Assembly: GCF_001904745.1 (NCBI RefSeq)
Contig: NZ_MRCD01000011.1
Span: forward strand, 1 to 64,000
Source: Calothrix sp. HK-06
Lineage (GTDB): Bacteria > Cyanobacteriota > Cyanobacteriia > Cyanobacteriales > Nostocaceae
Reading direction: 5' to 3'
DNA: 64,000 nt
The position numbers and the translations under genes are program-made. Shown one piece after another: positions 9,012 to 18,670 of the stretch (the first letter of the stretch is position 1; every line of letters begins with the position of its first letter). Below the pieces are notes generated by a model, which saw only the letters and a program-made list of their open reading frames with translations, was not told where the DNA came from and searched no databases.

Positions 9012-10762
9012 CCCAGGGCAAACGCATCTTAAACTAGCTTCAGGTAAGGAATAGCGGTCAAATCATAACACAATTTTTTATCCAAAGTATTTATGAATAT
9101 ACAATTATCCAACCATTAACTAATTAAATTAATTATTAAACATTATTAACTAATACTCTCAAATAATATTAATATACTAATAAAAACTCAAAAATCGTGC
9201 GATGGATATGGCAAAGCCATATCCGAGCCATTGGCGCCGAAAAAATATGGATACGTCATGGTAGTGTCTAAAAAGATGACCAAGGTGTAAACATGACTTA
9301 TTTAACAATGGAACCAAAGCAAAAGCGAACAATAGCTGATTTTTTTGAAAATATTCAAGACCCTAGAATTGAACGTACTAAGCAACATAAACTTATAGAC
9401 ATAATTACAATTGCAATTTGTGCAGTAATTTGTGGAGCCGAAACTTGGATAGCAATAGAAACTTATGGGAAAGCGAAAAAAAAATGGTTAAAACAGTTTT
9501 TAGAGTTACCAAATGGGATACCCTCCCATGATACTTGTGCAAGATTATTTGCGAGAATTAATCCTCAACAATTCCAATAATGTTTTTTAGAGTGGATAAA
9601 ATCAGTCGCACAAATAACAAACGGCGAGGTGATTGCGATTGATGGAAAAAAATTAAAACGCTCATATAATAAAAAATCATCCAAGCGCGCAATTAATATG
9701 ATAAGTGCTTGGGCTGTAAGTAATAGATTAGTTATGGGACAATTAAAAGTTAATGATAAGTCCAATGAAATAACCGCAATTCCAGAACTCATAAATTTAT
9801 TAGATATTTCTGGTTGTATTGTCACTATAGATGCAATAGGTTGTCAGAGAGAAATAGTTAAAACTATTGTTCAAAAAGAGGGTGATTATGTAATTGCGCT
9901 TAAATCAAACCAAGGAAATTTACATCAAAATGTAGAAAACTTATTTAAAGAAGCTATTTCTAAACGATGTAAAGGCTTTAAGGCAAGCAATTATAGTACT
10001 CACGAGTTCGGTCATGGGCGTGAAGAAATACGTAACTATCTAATGCTAACAGATGTTTGTAAACATATTGAAGAGAGCGAAAAATGGGAAAATTTTCAAA
10101 GCATTGGAATGGTTGAATCAGTAAGAATAGTAAATGGAGAAACAACGGTTGAAACACGCTACTATATAACTAGTCTTGGTTTAGATGCAAAAAAATTTGG
10201 AAATTCAGTTCGCAGCCATTGGCGCATCGAGAACTCATTACATTGGGTACTAGATGTTGGATTTCATGAAGATGACTGCCGTATACGTAAAGATATGCGC
10301 CGCAAAATTTTGCAATTCTTCGCCATATTGCAGTTAACCTTTTAGGAAAAGATAAAAGTAAGAAATTTGGAATAAAAAACAAGCATTTTTTGGCTTCAAT
10401 GAATAATCAATACCTTGCTCAAGTTTTAGTATTAAATTTTTAGCTATTTAATTCTTTTTAATTTTAACTAAACTCTTGATTTTACTAATTATAAGAACAA
10501 GAGCTTAATATTACTGATTTTGGTCAATAGGCGCCAGTGCTTCGGATATGGCTTCGCCATATCCATCGCACAATTTTTGAGTTTTTATTAGTATATTAAT
10601 ATTATTTGAGAGTGTTAGTTAATATTGTTTTATAGCTGATTAATTTAATCAGTATATAGTTTAAATAATTGTATAATCATAAATATTTTGAGTGAAAAAG
10701 TTTTGTTATGGTTTGACCGCTATTCCTTACCTGAAGCTAGTTTAAGATGCGTTTGCCCTGGG
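9012..10762 (+). mobile_element. ISAs1-family insertion sequence (degenerate)
   Basis: The outer ends mirror each other: CCCAGGGCAAACGCATCTT at 9012 and its reverse complement ending at 10762. Similarity continues inward, with gaps, for about 220 bases on each side, including a GGATATGGC hairpin in each arm. The single transposase gene inside carries a stop and a frameshift. No 8-10 bp target duplication is visible at the flanks. A 198-bp element at 42180-42377 shares the same 17-base ends and is a non-autonomous derivative. Confidence 0.85.
9293..10443 (+). pseudogene. ISAs1-family transposase, broken by a nonsense codon and a frameshift
   Basis: The reading frame starts with an N-terminal DDE_Tnp_1-associated region (TIADFFENIQDPRI). 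It meets TAA at 9578-9580 in INPQQFQ*CFLEWIKS, where homologues would usually have Gln or Glu. It then continues through the catalytic core (VIAIDGKKLKRSY, IVTIDAIGCQ, ALKSNQGNLH) and the SHWRIENSLHWVLDVGFHEDDCRIRKD block with the catalytic Glu. A one-base deletion near 10293 shifts the frame. The true C-terminal reading resumes as YAPQNFAILRHIAVNLLGKD and ends at 10443. With both lesions the element cannot supply its own transposase. Confidence 0.9.
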
Positions 10763-10763
10763 T

Positions 10764-11138
10764 ATGTTTTTTCAGCGGCTTCGACGTTTTTCTATTGTAA
10801 GTCTTGGGTTTTCCCTACTTCTATTGGTAGCTAGTGGAATTTTTGTGTACCAAGTTTCACCATTGAGAGAACCAACCTTTCAACCTAATAATGCAAACGC
10901 AGGCTCATTAGTACCGTGGCTACGAGGTGTAACAGAAGGGCATTGGTTTCTATTCGCTAATATTTTAGCCTTTCTACTGTCTACCAATATCACGCTTATT
11001 CTATCACAACAAAGGGTATCTAATAGAAATGATTGGTTGCAACGTTTCATGCTTATGATTTCGGTATGGGTAATACTGTTTATAATTTTTTGGATTATGT
11101 TTGTAAGTTACTTACTACAGCAATGGTTGATTGATTAA
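10764..11138 (+). CDS. Small membrane protein of unknown function
   Basis: This is a 124-residue protein with three predicted membrane helices: residues 10-30 (VSLGFSLLLLVASGIFVYQV), about 62-80 (FLFANILAFLLSTNITLIL) and about 96-118 (MLMISVWVILFIIFWIMFVSYL). The family is not recognised. The start codon lies one base beyond the right end of the ISAs1 element, so the first codons may have been supplied or replaced by the insertion and the original N terminus may be lost. No obvious ribosome binding site precedes it. Confidence 0.5.
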   Translation: MFFQRLRRFSIVSLGFSLLLLVASGIFVYQVSPLREPTFQPNNANAGSLVPWLRGVTEGHWFLFANILAFLLSTNITLILSQQRVSNRNDWLQRFMLMISVWVILFIIFWIMFVSYLLQQWLID

Positions 11139-11558
11139 ATGGTGTTCCAGTTAGTCGTAAAAAGACTCAGTATTAAGTATCTGTAATTCTTCAAGGATGC
11201 CTCTCGAATAAGCTGTCCAGATTAAAGCATATTATTCGGGTATAAGTGTTTGGCTAATTGCTTAATGTGCTTTGGATACCCTACTTATTTGCAGTGAATG
11301 TGGTTTCAATTTTGACTTGTTTGCGATTTGAAGCGTTCTTGTTTGCAGCTCATTACACGTATCAAACAAAGTGCTTTTTATTTCGTTATACTCCCACCGC
11401 TGCATCGTGTTTAGTAATACTCCAACTACGCGCGCTAATCCTTCTTGACTAAACCCGCGCGCTACTCTTATATAGAAGTTTAGACCTTAGTCGATAACAT
11501 CGTATTTGGTGTTTACTTATAATACTTTTAGAGGAATTTGTCAAAGAGGATTTGGTAA
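11139..11558. other. Intergenic region
   Basis: No supported gene is seen. A 64-codon frame at 11258-11452 lacks a ribosome site and recognisable content. The last 40 bases before 11559 should hold the promoter or leader of the DUF4157 gene. Confidence 0.4.
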
Positions 11559-13249
11559 ATGAGGAACAACGTTAAGGTTAGTCGCAAGAAAACGAGTTTA
11601 TCAAATACAACAAATCCCTCCCTCTCCTCACCGAATATCCCAACGTTAGGTTCACCAATACGCGGCTTTACCCCAGAAATCAATACTTCCGCTATACAAA
11701 CATTACCCGATGTATCATCTCAAACACGTTCTAATGATGAACTAGAACCAGAACCTTTAAAACAGGCACCTGTTGTCCATAATATAAGTCGAATTTCCTT
11801 ACGTCCCCAGGCAAAACTAACAGTCGGCGCCCCTGGAGATAAATATGAGCAAGAAGCTGACGCAATGGCAAGTCAAGTTATGTCGATGTCTAATTCTGCC
11901 GTACAACGAATGGCGCCCTCTGAACAAACAGAAGACAAAGTACAAACTAAGCCTTTAGCCGCTAATATTACTCCTTTGGTACAGCTTGAAGAGGCGCCGG
12001 AAGATGAATTACAAAGCCAATCTATAGACGCATCTATCCAAAAAAATACTCATTTAGAAAACAAAGTACAAACAAAACCTTCACTACAGCGTGTGGGTGA
12101 TGATAGTTTCCAAGCTGGGAGTAATATTGAAAGTCAATTAAATAGTAGTAAAGGTGAAGGAAGTTTTTTAGCTGAGAATGTACGAAGCTTCATGGAACCA
12201 CGTTTTGGTACAGATTTTAGTTCTGTGCGTGTACATACTGGTAATGAAGCAGTACAAATGAATCGAGAGTTAGGCGCCCAGGCTTTTACTCATGGTAGTG
12301 ATATCTACTTTGGGGGAGGAAAGGCGCTGGATAATAATGAGTTAACGGCACATGAGTTGACCCACGTAGTGCAGCAAACAGGTAAAATTCAACGTCAGTT
12401 GAGACAAACGGGAACAGCAGAAGTTACACCACCATCTCAACAACAAGTTAGAACGATTGAAGCATCTACGGGTTCAGTAAGCTGGATTGATCCTTCTTCA
12501 CCTGCTGGTTCAGGACAATTAGGAGTACCAGACCCGGTGCCACCCGCAACCATTAGTGAAGGATTTATCACAGGTAGTTCCGGATTTCGCTTTTCTAATT
12601 ATCTGCATGGATATCTAACAACGAATGATTCAAGAACGATAGCTAGTTCTGGACTTCACAGTAATAGTGGTATTTACACTAGCCCTAGCCAATTTGGACT
12701 CCCATCTGAAAGATTTCCAATTATTAGGAGTCAAACAAATATAACTCAAAACGGCATTCAGGGGGTTCAGTTTAAGCAACTTGTAGGCGCCCGTACTATC
12801 TCTGCTGGCGTTGCCGCAGGTACGATTGGCGCTGGAGTTGGAATTGCCGCTGGTGCTTTGACTGGTGCTAAGTTAGGTGCTGCTGGAGGAACTTTCTTCG
12901 GTCCATTGGGAACTGTAGGTGGTGGGGTGGTATTGCAGGAGGAGTGCTTGGTGGCATAACGGGATACTTGGCTGGCACAGCTACTGCAAATAATATTCCT
13001 CCAACTAATTTCCCCCCCATCTGGACTGAAATACAGCTAACGGTTATGGCAGATGGTACGCGAGATTTCCAGATATTACGGCACAGCCTCTTTCCCAGCA
13101 ATAGTTTTTATAGCAATCCTGTTGCTACAAACACTCTTGTTCTTACAAATAGCTATAGTGCTTTAGCAAGTCAACAAACAGCTTGGCAAAATAGTGGTTG
13201 GGGAAGTGGTAATCCTTGGGGAATGAATAGACCGACATTCACCCCATAA
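11559..13249 (+). pseudogene. DUF4157 (eCIS-associated) protein, frameshifted near the C terminus
   Basis: The N-terminal 180 residues are low-complexity linker with repeated KVQTKP segments. Residues about 185-275 form a DUF4157 domain ending in the metallopeptidase-like motif ELTAHELTHVVQQTGKIQ (HELTH at 265-269). DUF4157 proteins are a known cargo or effector class linked to extracellular contractile injection systems, usually with a variable C-terminal effector region. Here a Gly/Ala-rich segment (residues 410-455) follows. At a GGGG run near 12930 the frame breaks: the first frame ends at 12959, while the natural continuation (GIAGGVLGGITGYLAGTA) runs in another frame to 13249. One missing G would explain it. 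It could be a pseudogene, a sequencing slip or a frameshift site. No injection-system structural gene is in the window. Confidence 0.8.
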
Positions 13250-13474
13250 CCAAGTTTTATTATCTGGTTTAACTACGTGTTTTTAATCATCATTTGATGA
13301 TGCCGATATCTCCATACACTTAAAAGGCACTCCGGTAAAACTTTCAATCTCTCAGTATGTTCGGCGCCTGAATTAACTACTTCCTGTAGGGTTTTGTCAG
13401 TTCGGTTCATATAACTTTACAACGTGTCCCATTTTACCGTTATCTCGGTCAACACTCTAAGGCGCCTGTGCATT

Positions 13475-13867
13475 ATGATTAAGCCTAAAGCTACCCGTCG
13501 ATTACCCGAATGTACAAGGTGTCGTTTTTACTGTGGCAACCCCTACCTGTTTTGTGCAGTAATACCCGATGAACCAGAAGGTGAAACTTGCCCATACTTT
13601 GCACCTGATCCAGATGCAGAACAACCGGAATTGTCGCAACCTGACCGCGCCAGATATATCAACGATGAATTAGTAATCGAGCGTGTCAGTTACGGAGTAA
13701 GGCAGGCGCCGCAGCATTTAACTAGAGAACAGCAGTTACACCTACTTGACAACCACCCTCTATTTACTGGGAAATGTCCACAGTGCAGTTATACTTTTAA
13801 CCGTGATTACACCGTTATAATCTATTATGATTGCCTAGAGTGTAGTTGGATGGATGATAGTATTTAA
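13475..13867 (+). CDS. Cysteine-rich putative zinc-binding protein
   Basis: This protein of about 130 residues begins at the ATG giving MIKPKATRRLPECTRCRFYC. An upstream frame of 17 codons is available but looks unlike coding sequence. Two cysteine clusters are evident: CTRCRFYCGNPYLFCAV...CPYF in the N-terminal third, and CPQCSYTF...YDCLECSW near the C terminus, a pattern typical of a zinc ribbon. The middle is acidic and Pro-rich. The family is not named with certainty; similar small proteins occur in cyanobacteria. It could bind nucleic acid or act as a structural zinc protein. Confidence 0.7.
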   Translation: MIKPKATRRLPECTRCRFYCGNPYLFCAVIPDEPEGETCPYFAPDPDAEQPELSQPDRARYINDELVIERVSYGVRQAPQHLTREQQLHLLDNHPLFTGKCPQCSYTFNRDYTVIIYYDCLECSWMDDSI

Positions 13868-14121
13868 TAGCTATAGGCGCCGGATGTTGCAATTTCTAAT
13901 TGGCACCTGTCCTATAATTTATATATAAAAATTTGTTAGTTGTTGTAACTTTAACAATCGTTGGATGCTCGGCACATCAAATGAAGCTTCGGGAAATGCA
14001 CCAACATAGACGCCAAATGTTGCAATCTATAATTATCGGTGCCTAGCAGAGCAAAATTCAAAGGTTACTATTGAGTAGTACTCATAAAGGAGCAGAAAAA
14101 GACTATTCTTCAGGAGAACTC

Positions 14122-14496
14122 ATGTTTGACCATATCAAATTCGGAGTCAGCAACTATGCAGCGAGCAAAGCGTTCTTCCTCAAGGCACTTGAACCGCTCG
14201 GCGTAGCTGTTGTTTCGGAGGGATCACCGACATACGGTGTCGAGATTAGCTCAAAGGGTAAGGCTTCATTGTGCCTGTACCAAACCGAGGAGAAGCCGGC
14301 GCATCTTCACTTGGCGTTCACGGCCTTTAATCGCCAGCAAGTCGAAGCTTTCTATCGTGCGGCTCTTTTAGCGGGTGGCAAAGACAATGGTGCGCCTGGT
14401 CTGCGCCCGCACTACCACCCGAACTACTATGCAGCTTTCGTCATTGATCCGGACGGGCACAACATCGAAGTGGTTTGCCACGAACCCGAAGCCTAA
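14122..14496 (+). CDS. VOC-superfamily (glyoxalase/bleomycin-resistance fold) protein
   Basis: This is a 124-residue single-module VOC protein. The start at 14122 (MFDHIKFGVSNYAASKAFF) is preceded by AGGAG; an upstream frame adds 17 residues without family similarity. The first half carries the beta-alpha-beta opening with a likely metal ligand (DHIKFGV). The end carries the matching AAFVIDPDGHNIEVVCH strand with Glu. The HLHLAF and HYHPNYY segments supply further histidines. Known members are dioxygenases, isomerases, thiol transferases or drug-binding proteins; the substrate here is unknown. GC content is higher than in the neighbours, which suggests transfer. GGGATGCCC/GGGC repeats follow the gene. 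Confidence 0.85.
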   Translation: MFDHIKFGVSNYAASKAFFLKALEPLGVAVVSEGSPTYGVEISSKGKASLCLYQTEEKPAHLHLAFTAFNRQQVEAFYRAALLAGGKDNGAPGLRPHYHPNYYAAFVIDPDGHNIEVVCHEPEA

Positions 14497-14800
14497 CCCT
14501 TCCATCAAGGGGATGCCCACAAGCGGGCTTCGCCCATTTGCGACCGCCATATCTAATTTAATTTAATACTTCTTTGCAATTCACGTACTAAGTATAATTA
14601 CATACTAGCTTTAAAATTTTTACATAACTACAGAGGGATTGACAAAATAATTAATGTACCTTGGTGGTAGATAAAGCTTATAAATCAGAACAAATTGTTC
14701 TCAAATTTTAATTGAGGAAGACGCCGGCTACAAAACCACTTCAAATTTTATTTAATTACTAAATAACTATATACTAATAGTTCAATCCTAGGTTTTTATA
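14497..14800. other. Intergenic region
   Basis: An AT-rich spacer lies between the VOC gene and the decayed duplicate. A GC-rich tail follows the VOC stop (14515-14545) and could form a hairpin from GCGGGCTTCGCCC. Nothing else is supported. Confidence 0.4.
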
Positions 14801-14884
14801 GGCGCCAACGAGAGAAGCATTCGTGAGTTTTTATCAGGTAAGGTAGCCATATCAATCCTCACTCAAAGGTGGTGGAAATGGCGC
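14801..14884 (+). repeat. Decayed paralogue of the pseudogene interrupted at 4.8 kb (empty site)
   Basis: The sequence from GGCGCCAACGAG through TCAATCCTCACTCAAAGG parallels 4776-4824 joined to 6235-6275, with no insertion sequence in between. The shared target bases GTAG are present once. A four-base shortfall relative to the other copy breaks the frame. It serves as an empty-site control for the insertion sequence. Confidence 0.8.
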
Positions 14885-14891
14885 CTAAGGC

Positions 14892-15075
14892 GTGTTTTCA
14901 AACTCGTTATATTACCGTCAACGCAACGTTGTTGAACGTGCTATCAATCGACTTAAGCAATTTCGCCGCATTGCTACCGGATATGAAAAACTTGCAGCCA
15001 ATTATACAGCCATGATTACGATCGCCTCCATTGTCAAGCAAGGCATCGGCGCGGCTTTTGTTAAGGGGAATGTCT
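14892..15075 (+). pseudogene. IS5-family transposase C-terminal fragment
   Basis: The segment YRQRNVVERAINRLKQFRRIATGYEKLAANYTAMITIASIV is the highly conserved C-terminal block of IS5-family transposases, and includes the catalytic Glu within the Y-x2-R-x3-E-x6-K motif. Nothing of the N-terminal catalytic region is present. After about 55 residues the similarity fades and the frame runs on to a stop at 15140. It is a scrap left by rearrangement, directly next to the truncated NB-ARC/WD40 copy. It may have contributed to that duplication. Confidence 0.85.
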
Positions 15076-15192
15076 TGCAATTTCTCCCAATTCTCCTACG
15101 CCCTGGCTGCCGCCAAGGACGCAGTACCCTTGGGTTTTAAAGATGGAGCAATGGTAGGGGACAAATTTGTGTCGTCAAACAAGTTTGATTGT

Positions 15193-15217
15193 TGCACACT
15201 TTCTCAGGTTGAATATA
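15193..15217. repeat. Direct repeat of the downstream flank of the NB-ARC/WD40 gene
   Basis: TTGCACACTTTCTCAGGTTG and the following bases match 134-158 near the start of the window. They mark the downstream edge of the duplicated NB-ARC/WD40 block. The full-length copy has about 80 extra bases between this repeat and its stop codon. Confidence 0.75.
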
Positions 15218-15221
15218 AGCT

Positions 15222-15653
15222 TTAATACTCAATAGCCCCTAATGCTTTGAGGGTAGCTTTTTGAGCGACCGTCAGCCCATAAAACGCAGAGGCATCAACC
15301 GCCGTATCCCAGTCTTGTTGGGGATTTGTCCATCGGCTTAGAGTCTCTTCAGATAGGCCAGGGGATGTTACGTCTGCCTTCGTCAATTCCAGCCCAAACG
15401 CCCGAAACAGATACTCTAATGACTGACGATCGACCCCCAGGTCCCGCTTGAAAATCCGAGCCAGGGTATTTAAGGAGAGTCCAGTCCGCTCGCTGATATC
15501 TTCCTGCGTGAAGCGCTTACCCCAGGTTTCGTCCGATTCCAAATGCTGTTTTGCCGTCTGAAACTTTTGCCACCCTTGAGGCGATAGGATGACTCCTCGC
15601 ACTCGCCCAGAAGTGGAGGAACCTCGTTTAGTTTTTGATGGGTTGGAATCCAT
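15222..15653 (-). pseudogene. Internally deleted copy of the NB-ARC/WD40 gene
   Basis: The 143-codon frame joins the first 126 residues of the 1203-residue protein at 243-3854 to its last 17 ([17 protein letters not shown]). The NTPase and all WD40 repeats are removed and the frame is kept. The join lies at AFYG|LTVAQ, and the two parental sequences share CCC at the breakpoint, which suggests microhomology-mediated deletion of about 3.2 kb. What remains is the helix-turn-helix-like region with a short tail. It could still make a small DNA-binding protein that competes with the parent, or it may be debris. Flanking DNA on both sides is duplicated too. Confidence 0.85.
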
Positions 15654-15893
15654 ATATCAGCCGATGGTGCAAAAGAACTTGCTAATCTCTTCTTTAAATA
15701 TCGAGCGTTTCTTTAATCAAAAACTGACGGGGAGTTTCAGTAGTATAGATTAACAGGCAAATAATTTTATGCTTGTTAAAGTATACCAGATTAAATCATT
15801 TGTAACAAATTAACAATAAATCTATTTCGTCAATAGATCCAAGTATATAAGTAAATTTATCAAATAACGATAATCAAATTAGGTTTCATTGCT
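15654..15893 (-). repeat. Upstream flank of the truncated NB-ARC/WD40 copy
   Basis: This is a diverged copy of 3855-4112, with most differences being single bases and one roughly 20-base gap. It carries the presumed promoter of the truncated gene. The divergence shows that the duplication is not very recent. Confidence 0.8.
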
Positions 15894-15959
15894 TTTGGCT
15901 CACTTAGGGTGGCGTTTCTCAAGCACAGAAAAATTAAATTGCGTTTAAATTGCGTTTTA

Positions 15960-15976
15960 ACTCAAAGAATTTGAGT
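15960..15976. promoter_or_regulatory. Palindrome shared by two promoters of the redox block
   Basis: ACTCAAAGAATTTGAGT is a perfect palindrome with seven-base arms around GAA. It is followed by GGTGTGGAT. The same arrangement recurs at 20861-20877 upstream of the VOC gene. It is a candidate operator for an unidentified regulator, or simply part of the duplicated segment. Confidence 0.55.
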
Positions 15977-16054
15977 GGTGTGGATTGGGCGATTGCTGAA
16001 GAATAAAGTTAATCGAGGTGGGCAGCAAGCTTCACCAATCTCAAGGAGATCAAT

Positions 16055-17008
16055 ATGAGTAGCAATTACGTAAACAGTCAAAACATGAAACTCGAAGTTG
16101 TGGTATTGCCCGTCGCTGATGTCGATCGAACCAAGGACTTCAATAAAATGCAGAAAGTATGGTTTATTACCGGAGCCTCCAGAGGCTTTGGGTTGGAAAT
16201 TGCCAAAGCAGCCCTAGCAGCAGGCGACCGGGTAGTAGCGACGGTTCGCAGTCAGCCTGCACAACTCGCGACTACCCTGCACAACCACCCGGAACTGTAC
16301 GTTGTGCAGATGGATGTTACCCAGGAAGACCAGGTACAAGAGGCTGTCAAGCAAGGCATTGCCCGTTTCGGTCAGGTTGATGTCTTAGTCAATAATGCCG
16401 GGTTTGGCATGGTTACAGCAATCGAAGAAGCAACGGATGCCGAAGTTCGTAAACAGTATGATACCAACGTGTTTGGCTTACTCAACGTCACACGTGCCGT
16501 GTTGCCGTACCTGCGCCAGCAAAAGTCTGGGCACGTGATCAATATCTCGTCTTTGTTTGGCTACGATGCAGTTCCAGGCTGGGGATTGTATGGGTCAACT
16601 AAATTTGCGGTCGAAGGGATCTCGAAAGGGCTAGCGATCGAACTGGCGCCACTTGGCATCCACGTCACGGCAGTGGCTCCCGGTCTTTTTAGTACCGACT
16701 TCCTAAGCACTGAATCCTATGTTGTCCCTAAAACGATTATCGACGATTATCAGGCAACGGTAGGTCCGATGCGTAGCGGAGCCGAGGCGCTACACGGGAA
16801 CCAACCCGGTGATCCGAAAAAGTTTGCAGCTGTGATTCTCCAATTAGCCAATACAGAACATCCGCCGCTGCATTTGCCCGTCGGCAAGGACACGGTCGCA
16901 ATGTACCAAAGCAACGCCGCGAAAATGGCACGGGAAATCGAAGCATGGCTGCCAGTTGCAACTAGCACCGACCATGACCAGCGCATAGCGGCTTCGACCA
17001 TAGCCTAA
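16055..17008 (+). CDS. SDR oxidoreductase with N-terminal fusion to a VOC gene start
   Basis: Residues 32-300 form a classical short-chain dehydrogenase: WFITGASRGFGLEIA (NADP-type glycine motif), NNAGFG, a catalytic Ser in INISSLFGY, and YGSTKFAVEG with Tyr and Lys. Residues 1-30 (MSSNYVNSQNMKLEVVVLPV and onward) are not SDR-like. They match the start of the VOC protein at 20955 (MSSNHVNSPNMKLEVVLFNV). Upstream DNA is shared as well, so a duplicated VOC promoter and start were fused in frame to the SDR. AAGGAG precedes the fused start. An internal ATG at 16148, the likely original SDR start, has AAGGA upstream. GC content is high, as in the genes that follow. Confidence 0.9.
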   Translation: MSSNYVNSQNMKLEVVVLPVADVDRTKDFNKMQKVWFITGASRGFGLEIAKAALAAGDRVVATVRSQPAQLATTLHNHPELYVVQMDVTQEDQVQEAVKQGIARFGQVDVLVNNAGFGMVTAIEEATDAEVRKQYDTNVFGLLNVTRAVLPYLRQQKSGHVINISSLFGYDAVPGWGLYGSTKFAVEGISKGLAIELAPLGIHVTAVAPGLFSTDFLSTESYVVPKTIIDDYQATVGPMRSGAEALHGNQPGDPKKFAAVILQLANTEHPPLHLPVGKDTVAMYQSNAAKMAREIEAWLPVATSTDHDQRIAASTIA

Positions 17009-17098
17009 GATGCAACATTCACACATTATTTCCAAAACTGTAACGCTGCCAAACAAGATTGCTCGCTCGTCGAACCTTTTGACCAAGGAACACACACC

Positions 17099-17446
17099 AT
17101 GACCCAACTCGAAAAAGGCATGATCTACGAATTACGCATTTATCACGCCATGCCCGGACGACTACCAGCGCTGCTTGCGCGCTTCCAGAATCACACGTTA
17201 CGGATTTGGGAAAAGCATGGCATCCGTCAGGCTGGATTCTGGACAACGTTAATCGGCTCGAGCAATCAGCAGCTAACCTACATGCTTGCCTGGGACAGCA
17301 TGGCTGAACGCGAGAAGCGCTGGAGTGCATTTCTCGCCGACCCCGAATGGATCGCGGTCAGCACCGAAACCGAGAAGGACGGTCAACTTGTGCAGAATAT
17401 CAGCAGCGAGTTGCTGGCGCCGACCGCCTTTTCCTCGGTAAAGTGA
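17099..17446 (+). CDS. NIPSNAP-family protein
   Basis: The 115-residue protein shows the family's ferredoxin-like dimeric alpha-beta barrel signature: IYELRIYHAMPGRLPALLARF opening, then GFWTTLIGSSNQQLTYMLAWDS, and WSAFLADPEWIAV. NIPSNAP and related small barrels are found next to oxidative catabolic genes in bacteria. The biochemical role is mostly undefined, and some relatives act as monooxygenases or isomerases. AAGGA stands eight bases before the start. It lies three bases before the frame that extends the nitronate monooxygenase upstream, so the two are probably co-transcribed. The GC-rich composition matches its neighbours. Confidence 0.88.
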   Translation: MTQLEKGMIYELRIYHAMPGRLPALLARFQNHTLRIWEKHGIRQAGFWTTLIGSSNQQLTYMLAWDSMAEREKRWSAFLADPEWIAVSTETEKDGQLVQNISSELLAPTAFSSVK

Positions 17447-17575
17447 GCGATGGGGCAAGCTACGCAACTCGAACTCGTAGCATCCTCGCTGCAACCATCA
17501 AAACTCAGTAATGCGGACAGGCAATCACTTAAAGACATATATCTTGCTTATATTAGCAAGCCTTGGGAGATACTT

Positions 17576-18655
17576 ATGTGGCCTAAGACACAACTGATAG
17601 ATTTACTCAAGATCGCGCATCCAATAATTCAGGCTCCGATGGTTGGCGCTTCCACACCTGAGTTGGTTGCGGCTGTTTCTAATGCAGGAGGTCTTGGCTT
17701 GTATGGTGGTGCAGCCACCGCACCAGCCAAACTTCGCCAGATTATCAGGCAAATTCGAGAGCTGACAGACCAACCCTTTGGAGTTAATTTGTTTGCCCCA
17801 GCAGTTGAAGCGTATCAACTTACGCCTAAGCAGCAAACACCGATGTCTAAGCTATTAACAAAATGGCACAACGAACTTGGCGCCGGACCTGTGCCCGAAC
17901 CAATACCAATACTAGGACCATTTGTAGATCAACTTACTATCCTGCTTGAGGAGAAAATACCTGTTTTTAGTTTCCACTTTGGACCTGTGCCAATTGAAGC
18001 AATTCGTGAGATACACGCTATAGGCTCAATTGTATTAGCAACCGCCACGACCGTCGGTGAAGCAAAAGCTCTCGTTGAAGCAGGAGTCGATGTGATCGTA
18101 GCCCAAGGTTTTGAAGCCGGAGGTCATCGCGGAACCTTTGCGGTGCCTTATGAACACGGATTGATTGGAACAGCAGCGTTGGTGCCGCAAGTAGCTGATG
18201 CGGTATCGGTTCCGGTCGTTGCGGCGGGCGGTATCATGGATGCTCGCGGAATCGTTGCTGCATTTGCACTTGGGGCAAGCGGGGTACAGATAGGAACTGC
18301 CTTTCTCGCCTGTCCTGAGAACAATATCCCAGAAGTTTATAGGCAGGCGGTACTCCAGTGTAAGGATGAAGACACGGTTATTACTGACGTATTTTCTGGG
18401 AAACCTGCTAGAGCAATACGAAATCGATTTATACGTGAAATGGAGAATCACAGGGATAAGATACTGCCATTTCCGGCTCAGATGTCTATAGGGCGGGTTT
18501 TGTATCAGACTTCTGCTCAACAATCAAGTCCAGATTTTGTCAGTATGTGGGCAGGGCAGGGAGCAGCATTAGCCGAAGCTCTCCCGGCAGGTGAGCTGAT
18601 CGAAAAAATTATACAAGAATTTATTGTCGTAAATGCTTCTTTACAACTCAAATAA
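17576..18655 (+). CDS. Nitronate monooxygenase (2-nitropropane dioxygenase family)
   Basis: This 359-residue FMN-dependent TIM-barrel enzyme would oxidise alkyl nitronates such as propionate 3-nitronate, detoxifying nitro compounds. Visible family motifs are IIQAPMVGAST at the N terminus, VSNAGGLGLYG, GFEAGGHRG (the FMN/substrate loop with the family His), PVVAAGGIMDARG and ALGASGVQIGTAFLACPE (phosphate binding). The start at 17576 is chosen because GGGAG lies a few bases upstream and the protein then begins like its relatives. The frame is open a further 42 codons upstream, but these residues look unrelated. It shares the GC-rich block with the NIPSNAP and GMC genes. Lower GC in the first third hints at a mosaic. 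Confidence 0.9.
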   Translation: MWPKTQLIDLLKIAHPIIQAPMVGASTPELVAAVSNAGGLGLYGGAATAPAKLRQIIRQIRELTDQPFGVNLFAPAVEAYQLTPKQQTPMSKLLTKWHNELGAGPVPEPIPILGPFVDQLTILLEEKIPVFSFHFGPVPIEAIREIHAIGSIVLATATTVGEAKALVEAGVDVIVAQGFEAGGHRGTFAVPYEHGLIGTAALVPQVADAVSVPVVAAGGIMDARGIVAAFALGASGVQIGTAFLACPENNIPEVYRQAVLQCKDEDTVITDVFSGKPARAIRNRFIREMENHRDKILPFPAQMSIGRVLYQTSAQQSSPDFVSMWAGQGAALAEALPAGELIEKIIQEFIVVNASLQLK

Positions 18656-18670
18656 TAAGGTTAAGAGTTC

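Noticed and set aside
11258-11452. 64-codon open frame
   Set aside because: No ribosome site, unlikely composition and no recognisable motif.
15031-15225. Alternative frame after the IS5 fragment
   Set aside because: Overlaps the transposase tail and duplicated flank; no independent support.
17450-17575. N-terminal 42-residue extension of the nitronate monooxygenase
   Set aside because: The segment is not family-like, and a good ribosome site precedes the internal ATG at 17576.
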